Assembly: GCA_934402395.1 (NCBI GenBank)
Contig: CAKRTQ010000001.1
Span: forward strand, 124,001 to 188,000
Direction of reading: 5' to 3'
Length of the DNA: 64,000 nucleotides
Origin: an uncultured Eubacteriales bacterium
GTDB taxonomy: Bacteria; Bacillota; Clostridia; Oscillospirales; CAG-272
The translations under genes were made by a program, and so were the position numbers. The notes below the pieces were generated by a model, which saw nothing but the letters and a program-made list of their open reading frames with translations, searched no databases and was not told the DNA's origin. Positions 16,182-25,166 of the stretch are shown here, in pieces. How positions within the stretch are numbered: the first letter of the stretch is position 1; each line of letters starts with the position of its first letter.

Positions 16182-16243
16182 ATGGGGCTGCCGCAAAATG
16201 CGGCAGCCCCATAAAAAATGCCGGCACCTGTTCCGGCATTTTT
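16182..16243 (+). terminator. Paired hairpins ending the prfB unit
   Basis: ATGGGGCTGCCGCA (16182-16195) pairs with 16199-16212; AAAAATGCCGG (16214-16224) pairs with 16233-16243, ending in Ts. Same order as the pair at 5635-5697. Confidence 0.85.
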
Positions 16244-16284
16244 CTTTACGCAACCGCAGGTTGACAAAGATTCCATCAAAAATT

Positions 16285-16315
16285 GCTTGATTTGTCAAGC
16301 GCGGTGTGGTATCAT
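16285..16315 (+). promoter_or_regulatory. HTH-glmM promoter with overlapping palindrome
   Basis: TTGATT (16287-16292), 17-base spacer, TATCAT (16310-16315). GCTTGA-N4-TCAAGC (16285-16300) covers the -35 box, the position of a repressor site. A further TTGACAAA is at 16261. The XRE domain fused to GlmM is an obvious candidate binder (inference). Confidence 0.55.
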
Positions 16316-16367
16316 ATATTCAGCGTAATGAATAAACTGATACTGTAATGAAAATACTTATATAAGT

Positions 16368-16409
16368 GCGGAAAACGGCATTGTACGATGCCGTAATACA
16401 CACTTCCGC
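16368..16409 (+). other. Possible leader stem-loop upstream of HTH-glmM
   Basis: An inner stem ACGGCAT/ATGCCGT (16375-16381, 16388-16394) is enclosed by GCGGAA/TTCCGC (16368-16373, 16404-16409) in the ~125-base 5' leader. It may have a regulatory role, or none. It does not match the glmS ribozyme as I know it. Confidence 0.3.
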
Positions 16410-16447
16410 GCTTCCGCCGACGGACGGGAAAGGCAAACGGTACATCA

Positions 16448-18094
16448 ATGACAATAGGTGAAAAAATAACGCATCTGCGCATTGCCAACAAAATATCACA
16501 AGAACAGCTTGCCGAAAAACTCGGTGTGTCGCGTCAATCGGTCTCAAAGTGGGAGATGGACCAATCGCTCCCGCATATCGACAAGGTCCTGCAGATCTGC
16601 GAGCTTTTTTCGCTGAGCGCGGATGAGCTTCTGCACGATGATGTGGTGATCCACCGCGACAGTGCCGGCAGCGCGCCGGAGACTGCAATCATGTCTCCCG
16701 GAAAAAACAAATATTTCGGCACCGACGGCTTTCGCGGCGAGGCAAATGTAACGCTGACCTCAGCACACGCATACAAGGTGGGAAGATTTCTCGGCTGGTA
16801 CTACGCTTCCCCGCTTTCCGGCTGCCGCAAGCCGGGATACCGTCCGCGCATAGTCATAGGCAAGGACACCCGCCGCTCAAGCTATATGCTCGAATACTCT
16901 CTCGTTGCCGGGATCACTGCATCGGGCGCAGACGCTTATATGCTTCACGTTACCACGACCCCGAGCGTGTCTTATGTAACAAAGCAGGATGAGTTCGACT
17001 GCGGCGTAATGATATCGGCGTCACACAATCCATACTATGACAACGGAATAAAGCTGGTCAATCGCTACGGTGAAAAGATCGATGACGCTGCAGCGTCCCT
17101 CATAGAAGCATACATTGACGGCGACATGGCGCGGCTCGGTATCGCGGGAGATGATCTTCCCCTTGCCAGACGCGAAAAGGTCGGCTGTATTGTTGACTAC
17201 GTTGCGGGAAGAAACAGATACGTGGGCTACCTCATATCGGTTGCCTCGCACTCTTACCGGACTCTCAAGGTCGGTCTCGACTGCGCCAACGGCGCGTCAT
17301 GGATGATAGCCAAAGCTGTTTTTGATGCGCTCGGAGCTCAGACATATGTGATAGGGGCATCCCCCGACGGCACCAACATCAACCATGACTGCGGCTCGAC
17401 ACACATTGATACGCTGCGGGCGTTCGTGCGCGAAAATCATCTCGATGTCGGCTTTGCCTTCGACGGTGATGCCGACAGATGCATAGCCGTTGACGAAAAA
17501 GGAAATGAAATAAGCGGCGATCATATCATATATATCCTTGCCAAGCGGCTCAAAGAACGCGGAAATCTCGATTTCAACACCGTTGTGGCAACGGTCATGT
17601 CAAACAGCGGACTTATATCGGCTCTTGAAGCCGAAGGCATTCACTGCGCCGTAACCGCCGTAGGCGACCGCTTTGTTTACGAATGTATGCAGCAGAACGG
17701 CTATCGTCTCGGAGGCGAGCAATCGGGACATATCATTCTTCAGAAATATGCCACAACAGGCGACGGCATTCTGACGGCTATAATGATAACCGAGGAGATG
17801 CTCGACAACAAGACCACGCTTTCAAAGCTCGCAAAACCGGTAAAGCTGTATCCTCAGCTGAGCCGAAGCATAAAGGTGACATCCAAACCCGCCGTCACCG
17901 CCGATGAGGAAGTAAAGAAAAAGCTTGCGGAGATAAACGACGCAATAGGCGGACGCGGACGCGTTCTTTTGCGCGAATCCGGCACCGAACCGGTGATACG
18001 CATAATGATAGAATGCGAAAACGCTGCCGACTGTGAGACATACGCAGGCAAGCTTGCCGCAGTTATAAAGAAACGGGGGTACTGCTGTGACTGA
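16448..18094 (+). CDS. glmM: Phosphoglucosamine mutase with N-terminal XRE DNA-binding domain
   Basis: Residues 1-65 are a complete Cro/C1 helix-turn-helix (ISQEQLAEKLGVSRQSVSKWE, ending SADELLHDD). A ~20-residue linker leads to a whole GlmM from residue 88: YFGTDGFRGE (89-98), the phosphoserine loop ISASHNPYYDNGIK (189-202, Ser192), the metal loop DGDADR (339-344), GEQSGH and the C-terminal phosphate site RESGTEPVIRIM. GlmM converts glucosamine-6-P to glucosamine-1-P for UDP-GlcNAc. Normal GlmM is ~445 residues. I know of no such fusion. An internal ATG at 16691 with GGAG 9 bases upstream could also make plain GlmM. Downstream are the next enzyme and glmS. Confidence 0.9.
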   Translation: MTIGEKITHLRIANKISQEQLAEKLGVSRQSVSKWEMDQSLPHIDKVLQICELFSLSADELLHDDVVIHRDSAGSAPETAIMSPGKNKYFGTDGFRGEANVTLTSAHAYKVGRFLGWYYASPLSGCRKPGYRPRIVIGKDTRRSSYMLEYSLVAGITASGADAYMLHVTTTPSVSYVTKQDEFDCGVMISASHNPYYDNGIKLVNRYGEKIDDAAASLIEAYIDGDMARLGIAGDDLPLARREKVGCIVDYVAGRNRYVGYLISVASHSYRTLKVGLDCANGASWMIAKAVFDALGAQTYVIGASPDGTNINHDCGSTHIDTLRAFVRENHLDVGFAFDGDADRCIAVDEKGNEISGDHIIYILAKRLKERGNLDFNTVVATVMSNSGLISALEAEGIHCAVTAVGDRFVYECMQQNGYRLGGEQSGHIILQKYATTGDGILTAIMITEEMLDNKTTLSKLAKPVKLYPQLSRSIKVTSKPAVTADEEVKKKLAEINDAIGGRGRVLLRESGTEPVIRIMIECENAADCETYAGKLAAVIKKRGYCCD

Positions 18095-18749
18095 CAAAAT
18101 TCGGATATACGATCTTTTTGCCTCGATACCGCCGCAGTTCCGCGCGCTTTTTGACGGCGCGGAATATCCGTGGGAGATCCTCGGTAGGATATCGGACTTC
18201 ACCGCCTCGCTTACCGGCAGCGGCATCGACGGATATACCCTGCTCTGCCCCGGCGTTCTCGTGGGCAATGATGTGAAGATCGCAGCCACGGCAACTATCG
18301 AAGGGACCGCCGTTATCGGTCACGGCTGCGTGCTGCGTCCCGGTGCATACCTGCGCGGCGGAGTGCTTGCCGCCGACGGGTGTGTGATAGGAAACTCCAC
18401 AGAGCTGAAAAACTGCGTGCTCATGGACCGCGTACAGGTGCCGCACTACAACTATGTGGGCGATTCGGTGCTCGGTCTCGGTGCGCACATGGGCGCGGGA
18501 GCGGTATGCTCAAATCTCAAGACGGACGGAAAAAACGTGGTCGTACGCGGCAGAAGGTCATATGACACAGGCAGGCGCAAGGTCGGCGCATTTCTCGGCG
18601 ACGGCGCCGATATCGGGTGCGGCTGTGTGCTCAGCCCCGGAACGGTCATAGGCGCGGGGACGTCGGTCTATCCGCTGACACATCTGCGCGGCGTGATACC
18701 CGAAGGGTGCATCGTCAAAGCCGCCGACAAAACAGTAACACGAAGATAA
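18087..18749 (+). CDS. Left-handed beta-helix acetyltransferase, GlmU C-terminal-like
   Basis: 220 residues. A short N-terminal segment with PWEIL is followed by hexapeptide repeats (about 58-215). PHYNYVGDS matches the GlmU acetyltransferase region with its catalytic His, and NLKTDGK corresponds to the loop that contacts acetyl-CoA. There is no nucleotidyltransferase domain. Predicted reaction: glucosamine-1-P + acetyl-CoA to GlcNAc-1-P, directly after GlmM; the uridylyl transfer must be done elsewhere. It overlaps the glmM end by 8 bases, so it is translated coupled to it. An alternative is a different sugar acyltransferase. Confidence 0.8.
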   Translation: MTDKIRIYDLFASIPPQFRALFDGAEYPWEILGRISDFTASLTGSGIDGYTLLCPGVLVGNDVKIAATATIEGTAVIGHGCVLRPGAYLRGGVLAADGCVIGNSTELKNCVLMDRVQVPHYNYVGDSVLGLGAHMGAGAVCSNLKTDGKNVVVRGRRSYDTGRRKVGAFLGDGADIGCGCVLSPGTVIGAGTSVYPLTHLRGVIPEGCIVKAADKTVTRR

Positions 18750-18765
18750 CGTCCGGAATATCGGG

Positions 18766-18803
18766 GCTGTCGGAAACTTACAGCTTCCGACAGCAGCATT
18801 TTT
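18766..18803 (+). terminator. Hairpin between the acetyltransferase gene and glmS
   Basis: GCTGTCGGAA (18766-18775) pairs with TTCCGACAGC (18785-18794), followed by a T-rich stretch. The 114-base gap then holds a weak AT-rich promoter (TTCAAT 18811-18816, TACTAT 18835-18840) for glmS. There is no space for a glmS ribozyme. Confidence 0.7.
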
Positions 18804-18863
18804 ATCTTTGTTCAATCCATATTTTATATTAAAATACTATATTTATCAAGGAGTGGTTTTAAA

Positions 18864-20696
18864 ATGTGCGGAATAATAGGATATACAGGAAAAAAACAAG
18901 CGGCAAAAATACTGCTTGACGGTCTTTGTGCGCTTGAATACCGCGGATATGACTCTGCCGGCATCACCGTAATGACCGATGACGGCGCGCGGACAGTAAA
19001 ACGCGCGGGACGTGTAGCCGAACTCATGGGAGCGGTCGATGCGCTCGGAGGCATCAGCGGCACCTGCGGGATCGGTCACACACGCTGGGCAACGCACGGA
19101 AAGCCGAGCGAAGCCAACGCGCACCCGCACTCATCAGGCAGTCTCGTGCTCGTTCATAACGGTATCATTGAAAACTATCTCGAACTGCGCAACGAGCTGA
19201 TCACCCGGGGGTACGTTTTTGAAAGCGACACCGACACGGAATGCGCCGCCCATCTCATCGACCTCTGTTACCGCAAAAGCGGCGACCCGATAGCCGCCAT
19301 GCGCAGCGCGGCTTCAAGGCTCGTCGGGTCATACGCCTTCGGGATCATTTTCCGCGACCGCCCGGATGAAATATACGCGATGCGCCGTGACAGCCCGCTG
19401 ATAGTCGCCCACACCGCAGACGGCTCGTATATCGCCTCGGATATTCCCGCTCTTCTGCCTCACACATCCAGACTCATCCGCCTCGGAGAAGGAGAAATGG
19501 CGCGTCTTTCGGCTGACGGTACGGATTTTTTCTCGGCTGACGGCTCCCGCATTCAAAAAAACGCCGACACGGTAGACTGGACTCCCGATGCCGCAGACAA
19601 AGAGGGCTACGAGCATTTTATGCTCAAGGAGATATGCGAGCAGCCCGAGGTCATACGCCGTGCAGCCGTACGGCGCATCGGGGACGACGGTCTTCCCGAC
19701 CTTTCAGCCGACGGTATCGATGATACTCTTCTCCTCTCTGCCGACAGTCTTTCGATCATCGGCTGCGGGTCGGCAATGCACGCCGGACTTATAGGACGCA
19801 TCCTTGCGGAACGGCTGGCGGGCATCCCCGTAACCGTTGACCTCGCCTCGGAATACCGTTACACACCGCCCGTTACCGCCGGACACACTCTGGTCATTCC
19901 GATATCGCAGTCGGGCGAAACCTCCGACACGCTTCAGGCGCTAAGACTTGCAGGCAGGAACGGTCTCACATCAATAGGCATAATAAATGTCATCGGCTCT
20001 GCAATAGCCCGCGAATCCGACGCTGTGATGTATACCGGCGCGGGTCCCGAGATCGCCGTGGCGACCACAAAGGGATATGCCTCTCAGGTGACGGCGCTCA
20101 CTATGCTCGCGCTGAAGCTCGGATGTCTCCGCGGCAGAACGGAAAGCTCCGAGGCACGCCGGCTTTGCCGTGAAATGTCCGACACATTGCCGCAAAATAT
20201 TGCCGGTATCATTACCCGGCGCGATGAGATACGCGGGCTGGCAAAAAAAATATATACCCGAAACGATCTGTTTTATATCGGCAGGGGGCAGGATTTTGCC
20301 GCCGCTGCGGAATGCTCGCTCAAACTGAAGGAAATATCCTATGTCCACAGTGAAGCATACGCGGCGGGAGAACTGAAACACGGAACGCTGTCTCTCGTGA
20401 CAGACGGCACCCCCGTCATAGCCATAGCGACAGACCCGCACTACTACGACAAGATGACCGGAAATATACGGGAGGTCAGGAGCCGCGGCGGTTATGTCAT
20501 ACTCGTTTCCGCGCCCGACTTCGCCTCGCCCGAAGAATATGCCGATGATGTTTTTGTGCTTCCGGCTGTTTCTCCGGTAATCTCGGCACTTGAGAGCGTT
20601 GTTTTTTCACAGCTGCTCGCCTATGAGGTCGCAGTGCTGCGTGGATGCGATGTAGACCACCCGCGCAATCTTGCCAAGTCCGTAACCGTGGAGTGA
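18864..20696 (+). CDS. glmS: Glutamine-fructose-6-phosphate aminotransferase (isomerizing)
   Basis: Makes glucosamine-6-P from fructose-6-P and glutamine, the first step to UDP-GlcNAc. The N-terminal Ntn-type glutaminase starts MCGIIGYTGK with Cys2 as nucleophile after Met removal; HTRWATHG and HNGIIENY are its substrate loops. Two SIS domains follow (SQSGETSDT near 355 and a second near 510), with the LKHGTLSLV loop and the C-terminus PRNLAKSVTVE typical of GlmS. 610 residues is normal. AAGGAG lies 10 bases before the ATG. Confidence 0.96.
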   Translation: MCGIIGYTGKKQAAKILLDGLCALEYRGYDSAGITVMTDDGARTVKRAGRVAELMGAVDALGGISGTCGIGHTRWATHGKPSEANAHPHSSGSLVLVHNGIIENYLELRNELITRGYVFESDTDTECAAHLIDLCYRKSGDPIAAMRSAASRLVGSYAFGIIFRDRPDEIYAMRRDSPLIVAHTADGSYIASDIPALLPHTSRLIRLGEGEMARLSADGTDFFSADGSRIQKNADTVDWTPDAADKEGYEHFMLKEICEQPEVIRRAAVRRIGDDGLPDLSADGIDDTLLLSADSLSIIGCGSAMHAGLIGRILAERLAGIPVTVDLASEYRYTPPVTAGHTLVIPISQSGETSDTLQALRLAGRNGLTSIGIINVIGSAIARESDAVMYTGAGPEIAVATTKGYASQVTALTMLALKLGCLRGRTESSEARRLCREMSDTLPQNIAGIITRRDEIRGLAKKIYTRNDLFYIGRGQDFAAAAECSLKLKEISYVHSEAYAAGELKHGTLSLVTDGTPVIAIATDPHYYDKMTGNIREVRSRGGYVILVSAPDFASPEEYADDVFVLPAVSPVISALESVVFSQLLAYEVAVLRGCDVDHPRNLAKSVTVE

Positions 20697-20720
20697 TACG
20701 CACGCTTCACGGGCGCGGGA

Positions 20721-20762
20721 CGGCGGTGTTCAAAAATACATTTGAGTTTTTGAACACCGCCG
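20721..20762 (+). terminator. glmS terminator
   Basis: Sixteen-base perfect arms (CGGCGGTGTTCAAAAA) around a 10-base loop, followed by TTTCTTTT. Confidence 0.9.
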
Positions 20763-20794
20763 TTTCTTTTAATTTTACGGTCATTTATCCGCAC

Positions 20795-20823
20795 TTGACA
20801 AACCCGATTTCATATGATAATAT
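20795..20823 (+). promoter_or_regulatory. Promoter of the LRR-SPFH-ATPase operon
   Basis: TTGACA (20795-20800), 17-base spacer, TAATAT (20818-20823). About 85 bases before the first start codon, preceding an AT-palindromic leader (ATATCTATATTAGATAT). Confidence 0.75.
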
Positions 20824-20907
20824 ATATCTATATTAGATATAGCTAACCGCAGACCGGTCGGCTTTACCGAGCTTGCCGCGCAAAGCGCGGAGTTTAACGG
20901 AGGATAA

Positions 20908-22230
20908 ATGAAAAGAATTCTCAAAACGGCAGTGTGTCAGGCACTTGCGGTGCTGCTGGTGCTTCCCGCCTTTTTGGGCGGATGCGGACTTTTTTCCGAC
21001 AGCACGGTATACGCCAAGGTATCGGATGGCAACGTGTCCTCCTCGGGGTTCGTATATTCGCTCTACGAAAACGGCGAGGCGGAGATCACCGGGCTCAATA
21101 CCGACGGTACGTTTCCCAATCTTTCGGGCGGAAAGGAAAGCAGCTCCGGAACCGAGTGTCACCTCATCATTCCGGACACCGTTGACTCACACCCCGTGAC
21201 TTCAATAGGGACGGATGCTTTCCGCGAAAATGTTTCTCTTATATACCTGACGCTCGGCGCGAACGTAAAAAAGATCGGACGCGGAGCGTTTGAGAGCTGT
21301 CCCGCGCTTATCTGCATCGACGGCGGAGCGGCGCTTACGGAGATCGGCGATTCCGCTTTTGCCTACTGTCTGTCGCTCTGCCGCATTGATGCGCTTCCCG
21401 CGCTCAGAACGATCGACTCCGCCGCTTTCTTCGGATGCACCGCGCTTTCCCGGCTGCCATTGGCGGACAGGCTCGTGTCTGTCGGCTCTCAGGCGTTTTT
21501 CGGTTGCTCGCTCATTGCCGAGATAGCACTCCCCGAGTCGTGTACGTCTCTCGGTCAGTCGGCGTTTGCGGAATGCACCTCTCTCACATCGGCGGCACTC
21601 GGCGGGGTATACGAAATACCCGACAACTGCTTTTCGGGCTGCGAGTCTCTTGTAAATGTGAAGTTCAACAAAAAAACCGCCTCGCTCGGCGCATCCGTAT
21701 TTCGCGGTTGCACGCGTCTTGCGTCACTTGAGCTGCCGCGCAGCGTTGCAAGCATCGGCTGCCGCGCATTTGAAGGCACGCCGTGGCTCGAAGATAGCCG
21801 CGAGGAATTTCTCGTCGTCGGAAACGGAATTCTTGTGCGCTATAACGGGACCGATGTGAATGTGGAGATCCCGCGCGGAGTAAAAGTGATAGCCGACGCT
21901 TTCAGCGGCAACGAGACGATACGCAGTGTAACGATAGGCGGCAGCGTTAAAAAGATCGGCGACTACGCATTCGGCGGATGCACAGCCCTCGGGCGCGCGG
22001 TCATCGGCGGCAGCGTCGGTGAGATCGGCGAGGGTGCATTCGGCGGATGCAGCACGCTTTCGGTGCTCTATCTGCCCGGCAGCCTCAGTTCTGTCGGAAA
22101 AAGCGCGTTCGGCGGATGTCCGAATCTTACATCAGTCAATTTCGGCGGTTCTGCCGGCAAATGGGGAAAAATCAGCATCGCCGACGGCAACAAGGCGCTC
22201 GGCAATGTTGTATACGGCTCAAAACCCTGA
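20908..22230 (+). CDS. BspA-like leucine-rich-repeat lipoprotein
   Basis: Lipobox LGGC with Cys26 after a hydrophobic signal (MKRILKTAVC...LPAF). After a short linker, about fourteen LRR_5 (Treponema/BspA type) repeats of ~23 residues follow, with the pattern IGDSAFAYC-SL--I--LP. These form a curved surface for protein-protein contact. Exposed on the outer face of the membrane; the ligand is unknown. First gene of a six-gene unit, GGAGG before ATG. The repeats are degenerate between copies, so this is not a recent expansion. Confidence 0.88.
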   Translation: MKRILKTAVCQALAVLLVLPAFLGGCGLFSDSTVYAKVSDGNVSSSGFVYSLYENGEAEITGLNTDGTFPNLSGGKESSSGTECHLIIPDTVDSHPVTSIGTDAFRENVSLIYLTLGANVKKIGRGAFESCPALICIDGGAALTEIGDSAFAYCLSLCRIDALPALRTIDSAAFFGCTALSRLPLADRLVSVGSQAFFGCSLIAEIALPESCTSLGQSAFAECTSLTSAALGGVYEIPDNCFSGCESLVNVKFNKKTASLGASVFRGCTRLASLELPRSVASIGCRAFEGTPWLEDSREEFLVVGNGILVRYNGTDVNVEIPRGVKVIADAFSGNETIRSVTIGGSVKKIGDYAFGGCTALGRAVIGGSVGEIGEGAFGGCSTLSVLYLPGSLSSVGKSAFGGCPNLTSVNFGGSAGKWGKISIADGNKALGNVVYGSKP

Positions 22231-22253
22231 CGATCGCCCGAAAGGAAATAACC

Positions 22254-23267
22254 ATGCGTAAATCAACTGTTTTCTTACTTATCTGCGCTATGCTCGCAGC
22301 CTTGCTTGCGGGGTGCGGCGGAAGCACTCCCGAGATTCACACCGTGCGCGAATACGCGGATGATGAAACGCTGCACTTCGGCAACTACAGCTATATGAAG
22401 TACATCGACGGCACCGTGGCGGTAACGGGATATGACGGAGATGCCGCCACGCTTAACATTCCTGCGGTAATAAACGGCGCACAGGTGACGGGTATCGGCG
22501 ACGCCGCGTTCGCCGAAAACACATCGCTCGTGTCGGTGGTCCTGCCATCCGGCATCGAATCTGTCGGCGACTACGCCTTTATAAACTGCACCGCCCTTTC
22601 ATCGCTTGCGATCGGCAAAAAGCTGTACTCGGTCGGTTCCTCGGCATTCGTCGGGACCCCGTGGCTTGCAGCGCTTACCGATGATTTCGTGGTAATTGGC
22701 GACGGAGTGCTGATAAAATATCAGGGCAGCGGCGCGGCGGTCACCGTACCGGAAGGCATAAAGCATATATCCGACGCCTTCAGTATGAATTCCGATATCG
22801 TGAGCATAGACCTTCCGGATTCTCTGCTCACAATAGGTGTCAGCGCGTTTTCATTCTGCTCCGAGTTGCGTATCGTCCGGTTCGGCAGCAACCTGAGGTC
22901 GATCAGCAACGCCTCATTCGACAGCTGTGAAAAACTCACGTCGCTCAACTTCCCCGACAGCCTTGAATCAATCGGGAGCTACGCCTTCCGCGACTGCTTT
23001 TTCATATCCGACATAAACTTCGGCGCATCGCTGCGGCGGATAGGCGAATATGCTTTCTCCGGCGATATGCGCATAAAGGTCATCACACTGCCTGCGACCG
23101 CAGAGGTGATAGAAAGCTATGCCTTTCGCGACTGCTATTCCCTCTCGCTTGTATTTTACGGCGGGACCGAGGAACAGTTTGAGGCTATCGAATGTAATTC
23201 CAGCAACTACATAATGACAGAAGCGGAACGCTACTGCAATTATCGCGGAGGCGGAAATGCGTCATAA
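22254..23267 (+). CDS. Second BspA-like leucine-rich-repeat lipoprotein
   Basis: 337 residues from the ATG at 22254, chosen for AAAGGA 7 bases upstream and because the signal peptide (MRKSTVFLLICAMLAALLAGC) begins there. Lipobox LAGC, Cys21. LRR_5 repeats fill residues about 75-325 (VTGIGDAAFAENTSL, IESVGDYAFINC). Related to the preceding gene but not a close duplicate. It overlaps the following SPFH gene by 11 bases, which places the LRR lipoproteins in the same transcript as the SPFH and ATPase genes. Confidence 0.88.
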   Translation: MRKSTVFLLICAMLAALLAGCGGSTPEIHTVREYADDETLHFGNYSYMKYIDGTVAVTGYDGDAATLNIPAVINGAQVTGIGDAAFAENTSLVSVVLPSGIESVGDYAFINCTALSSLAIGKKLYSVGSSAFVGTPWLAALTDDFVVIGDGVLIKYQGSGAAVTVPEGIKHISDAFSMNSDIVSIDLPDSLLTIGVSAFSFCSELRIVRFGSNLRSISNASFDSCEKLTSLNFPDSLESIGSYAFRDCFFISDINFGASLRRIGEYAFSGDMRIKVITLPATAEVIESYAFRDCYSLSLVFYGGTEEQFEAIECNSSNYIMTEAERYCNYRGGGNAS

Positions 23268-25011
23268 AAAAAGTATTACAGCCGCCATCGTATCGGCAGC
23301 TGCGCTCATTCTTTCGGCAGTCGCGCTGACACTTATATACGGCTACGAAAAATACCTTCCCTTCATGCTTGCCGCGATCGCGTTGGCGCTGCCGGGCGTT
23401 ATAAACATTATTCTTATAGCGGCGTGCAGGGGTATCCCCATACGCGAACCCCGCGCCGCCGGGACAGCGGACACAAGCCGCGTCAGACGCATCACGCGCC
23501 GCATATGCCGTGCATTTGCGCGCGCCGCACGCAGCTTGGCAAGAGCCGTCAACCGCACGCGCACCGCCGCCGCTGCGATACTGATAATCCTGTCGCTTGC
23601 CACGGGAATCATCCTTTTTGCGGTCTATTTCGGGCGCGTCACATCTGTATTCAAACTCACATACCTCTCGCCCGTTATTCTCGCTGCACTTTTTGTGATC
23701 TTTATCGGACTTGAAAAATGGTGCCGACATTGCACCTGCGGCGACGATCCGTACTTCGCCGCTGTACTCGGGAATCTGCGTTCCACCCTTGCAGCCGGGC
23801 AGCTTTCAATGGCACTCTGCGCTGTCGGAAGCGTGCTGAAGCTGCTGGGGATATATGATATTCAGCGTCCGCTTACAGTGACCCTTGCCGTGATATTCGG
23901 GTATATGACCGCATTTATCCTCCTGTCGCTCACAGTTGTGCTCGTGCGCCGCGAATTTGCAACGGCACCCGACCTCTCGGTGCCGATGCCCTTTACCGGC
24001 ACAGGCTCGCGCGATATGAGCCTGCTCGGTTATCTTGAAAAAAACACGGGAATAACCATGCGCTCGCTCTGGAGTCTGCGGCTTGTCAAGCAGATTATCC
24101 CCTACACCGCACTGCTGGCTCTTCTGCTTTTCTGGACCTGTACGGGACTGATACAGATAGAAAGCGGCAGCGAGGGTGCGGTATACCGCTTCGGAAAGCT
24201 GCGCTCCGAAACGCTCAAACCGGGAATACACCTTACCCTCCCATGGCCGTTTGACCGCGTTGAAACCTACAGCACCGAGAGCGTGAACCGCATGACCGTG
24301 GGATACATTTCATCCGAGGACAGCGACAACATCTGGACTGCCGGGCACGGCAGCAGCGAATACAAGCTTCTTCTCGGCGGCGGTAACGAGCTGGTTTCTA
24401 TAAATCTCAGGATAGAATACAAGATCGGCGACCTGCATCGCTATCTTTCGTCAAGTTCCTCTCCGGAGAGCATACTGCGCGCACTGGCATATGAGGCAGT
24501 CACATCGCGAACGATAAATACCGACCTCACTTCACTGCTCTCGGCAGACCGTACGGAATTTGCCGCAAGCTTTGCAGACGATCTTGCGGGACGCATGGAA
24601 AGCTACGACCTCGGGCTTGACGTTGTAAGCGTTGTGCTTGAAAGCATTCACCCGCCCGTTGAGATAGCATCGGTCTATCAGGAGATCGTAAGCGCCGGCA
24701 TACGTGCCGAGCAGTATATTCTGGATGCGGAGGCTGCGGCTGCTGTATCACGCGCCAATGCCGAAAAGAGCCGCGACACGGCAATTAATTCCGCCAATGC
24801 GGAAAAAAGCACTGCTGTCGCCGCCGCAAAGTCAGAGGTCGCGGGATTTTTAGCTTCGGTAGGAGCGGATAAAGCATTCCCCGATGCCTATCGGTACCGT
24901 AAATACCTCGATGCCGTAGGCAAAGCATACGGCGGAGCGCGTCTCGTCATTGTCGGCGACGGCATTGACTCGTCCAAAATTTATTTCGGAAGCGTTTCGC
25001 TGACAAAATAA
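23257..25011 (+). CDS. SPFH (HflK-like) protein with multi-helix N-terminal membrane domain
   Basis: 584 residues. The first ~270 contain about six hydrophobic segments separated by an Arg-rich cytoplasmic loop (75-105). A seventh segment (about 288-305) leads into the SPFH domain: ESGSEGAVYRFGKL, PGIHLTLPWPFDRVE, then a predicted coiled coil rich in Ala/Glu (AEAAAAVSRANAEKSRD). HflK/HflC form a large cage around membrane proteins and proteases such as FtsH. The long N-terminal domain is not in classical HflK. GGAGG lies 6 bases before the ATG. First of three consecutive SPFH genes. Role inferred: scaffold of a membrane microdomain. Confidence 0.82.
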   Translation: MRHKKSITAAIVSAAALILSAVALTLIYGYEKYLPFMLAAIALALPGVINIILIAACRGIPIREPRAAGTADTSRVRRITRRICRAFARAARSLARAVNRTRTAAAAILIILSLATGIILFAVYFGRVTSVFKLTYLSPVILAALFVIFIGLEKWCRHCTCGDDPYFAAVLGNLRSTLAAGQLSMALCAVGSVLKLLGIYDIQRPLTVTLAVIFGYMTAFILLSLTVVLVRREFATAPDLSVPMPFTGTGSRDMSLLGYLEKNTGITMRSLWSLRLVKQIIPYTALLALLLFWTCTGLIQIESGSEGAVYRFGKLRSETLKPGIHLTLPWPFDRVETYSTESVNRMTVGYISSEDSDNIWTAGHGSSEYKLLLGGGNELVSINLRIEYKIGDLHRYLSSSSSPESILRALAYEAVTSRTINTDLTSLLSADRTEFAASFADDLAGRMESYDLGLDVVSVVLESIHPPVEIASVYQEIVSAGIRAEQYILDAEAAAAVSRANAEKSRDTAINSANAEKSTAVAAAKSEVAGFLASVGADKAFPDAYRYRKYLDAVGKAYGGARLVIVGDGIDSSKIYFGSVSLTK

Positions 25012-25166
25012 AAAGGCAACAGGTCCGAAAACAAAATCAATCAAGACCTGCGGATATGCTGTTTTCAAGCACCGTTTGTGCCTCCGGGATAAAGCATCAC
25101 AGTCCCGATCTTCTTTATTAAGTAAAGAAAACCGGCACAAATGCAAAGAAAGGAATGGCAATAATA

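Noticed and set aside
18750..18863. glmS ribozyme upstream of glmS
   Set aside because: The gap is only 114 bases and already holds a terminator hairpin; no pseudoknotted core is visible.
22047..22253. N-terminal extension of the second LRR lipoprotein
   Set aside because: The signal peptide and the AAAGGA site place the start at 22254; the extension overlaps the preceding gene.
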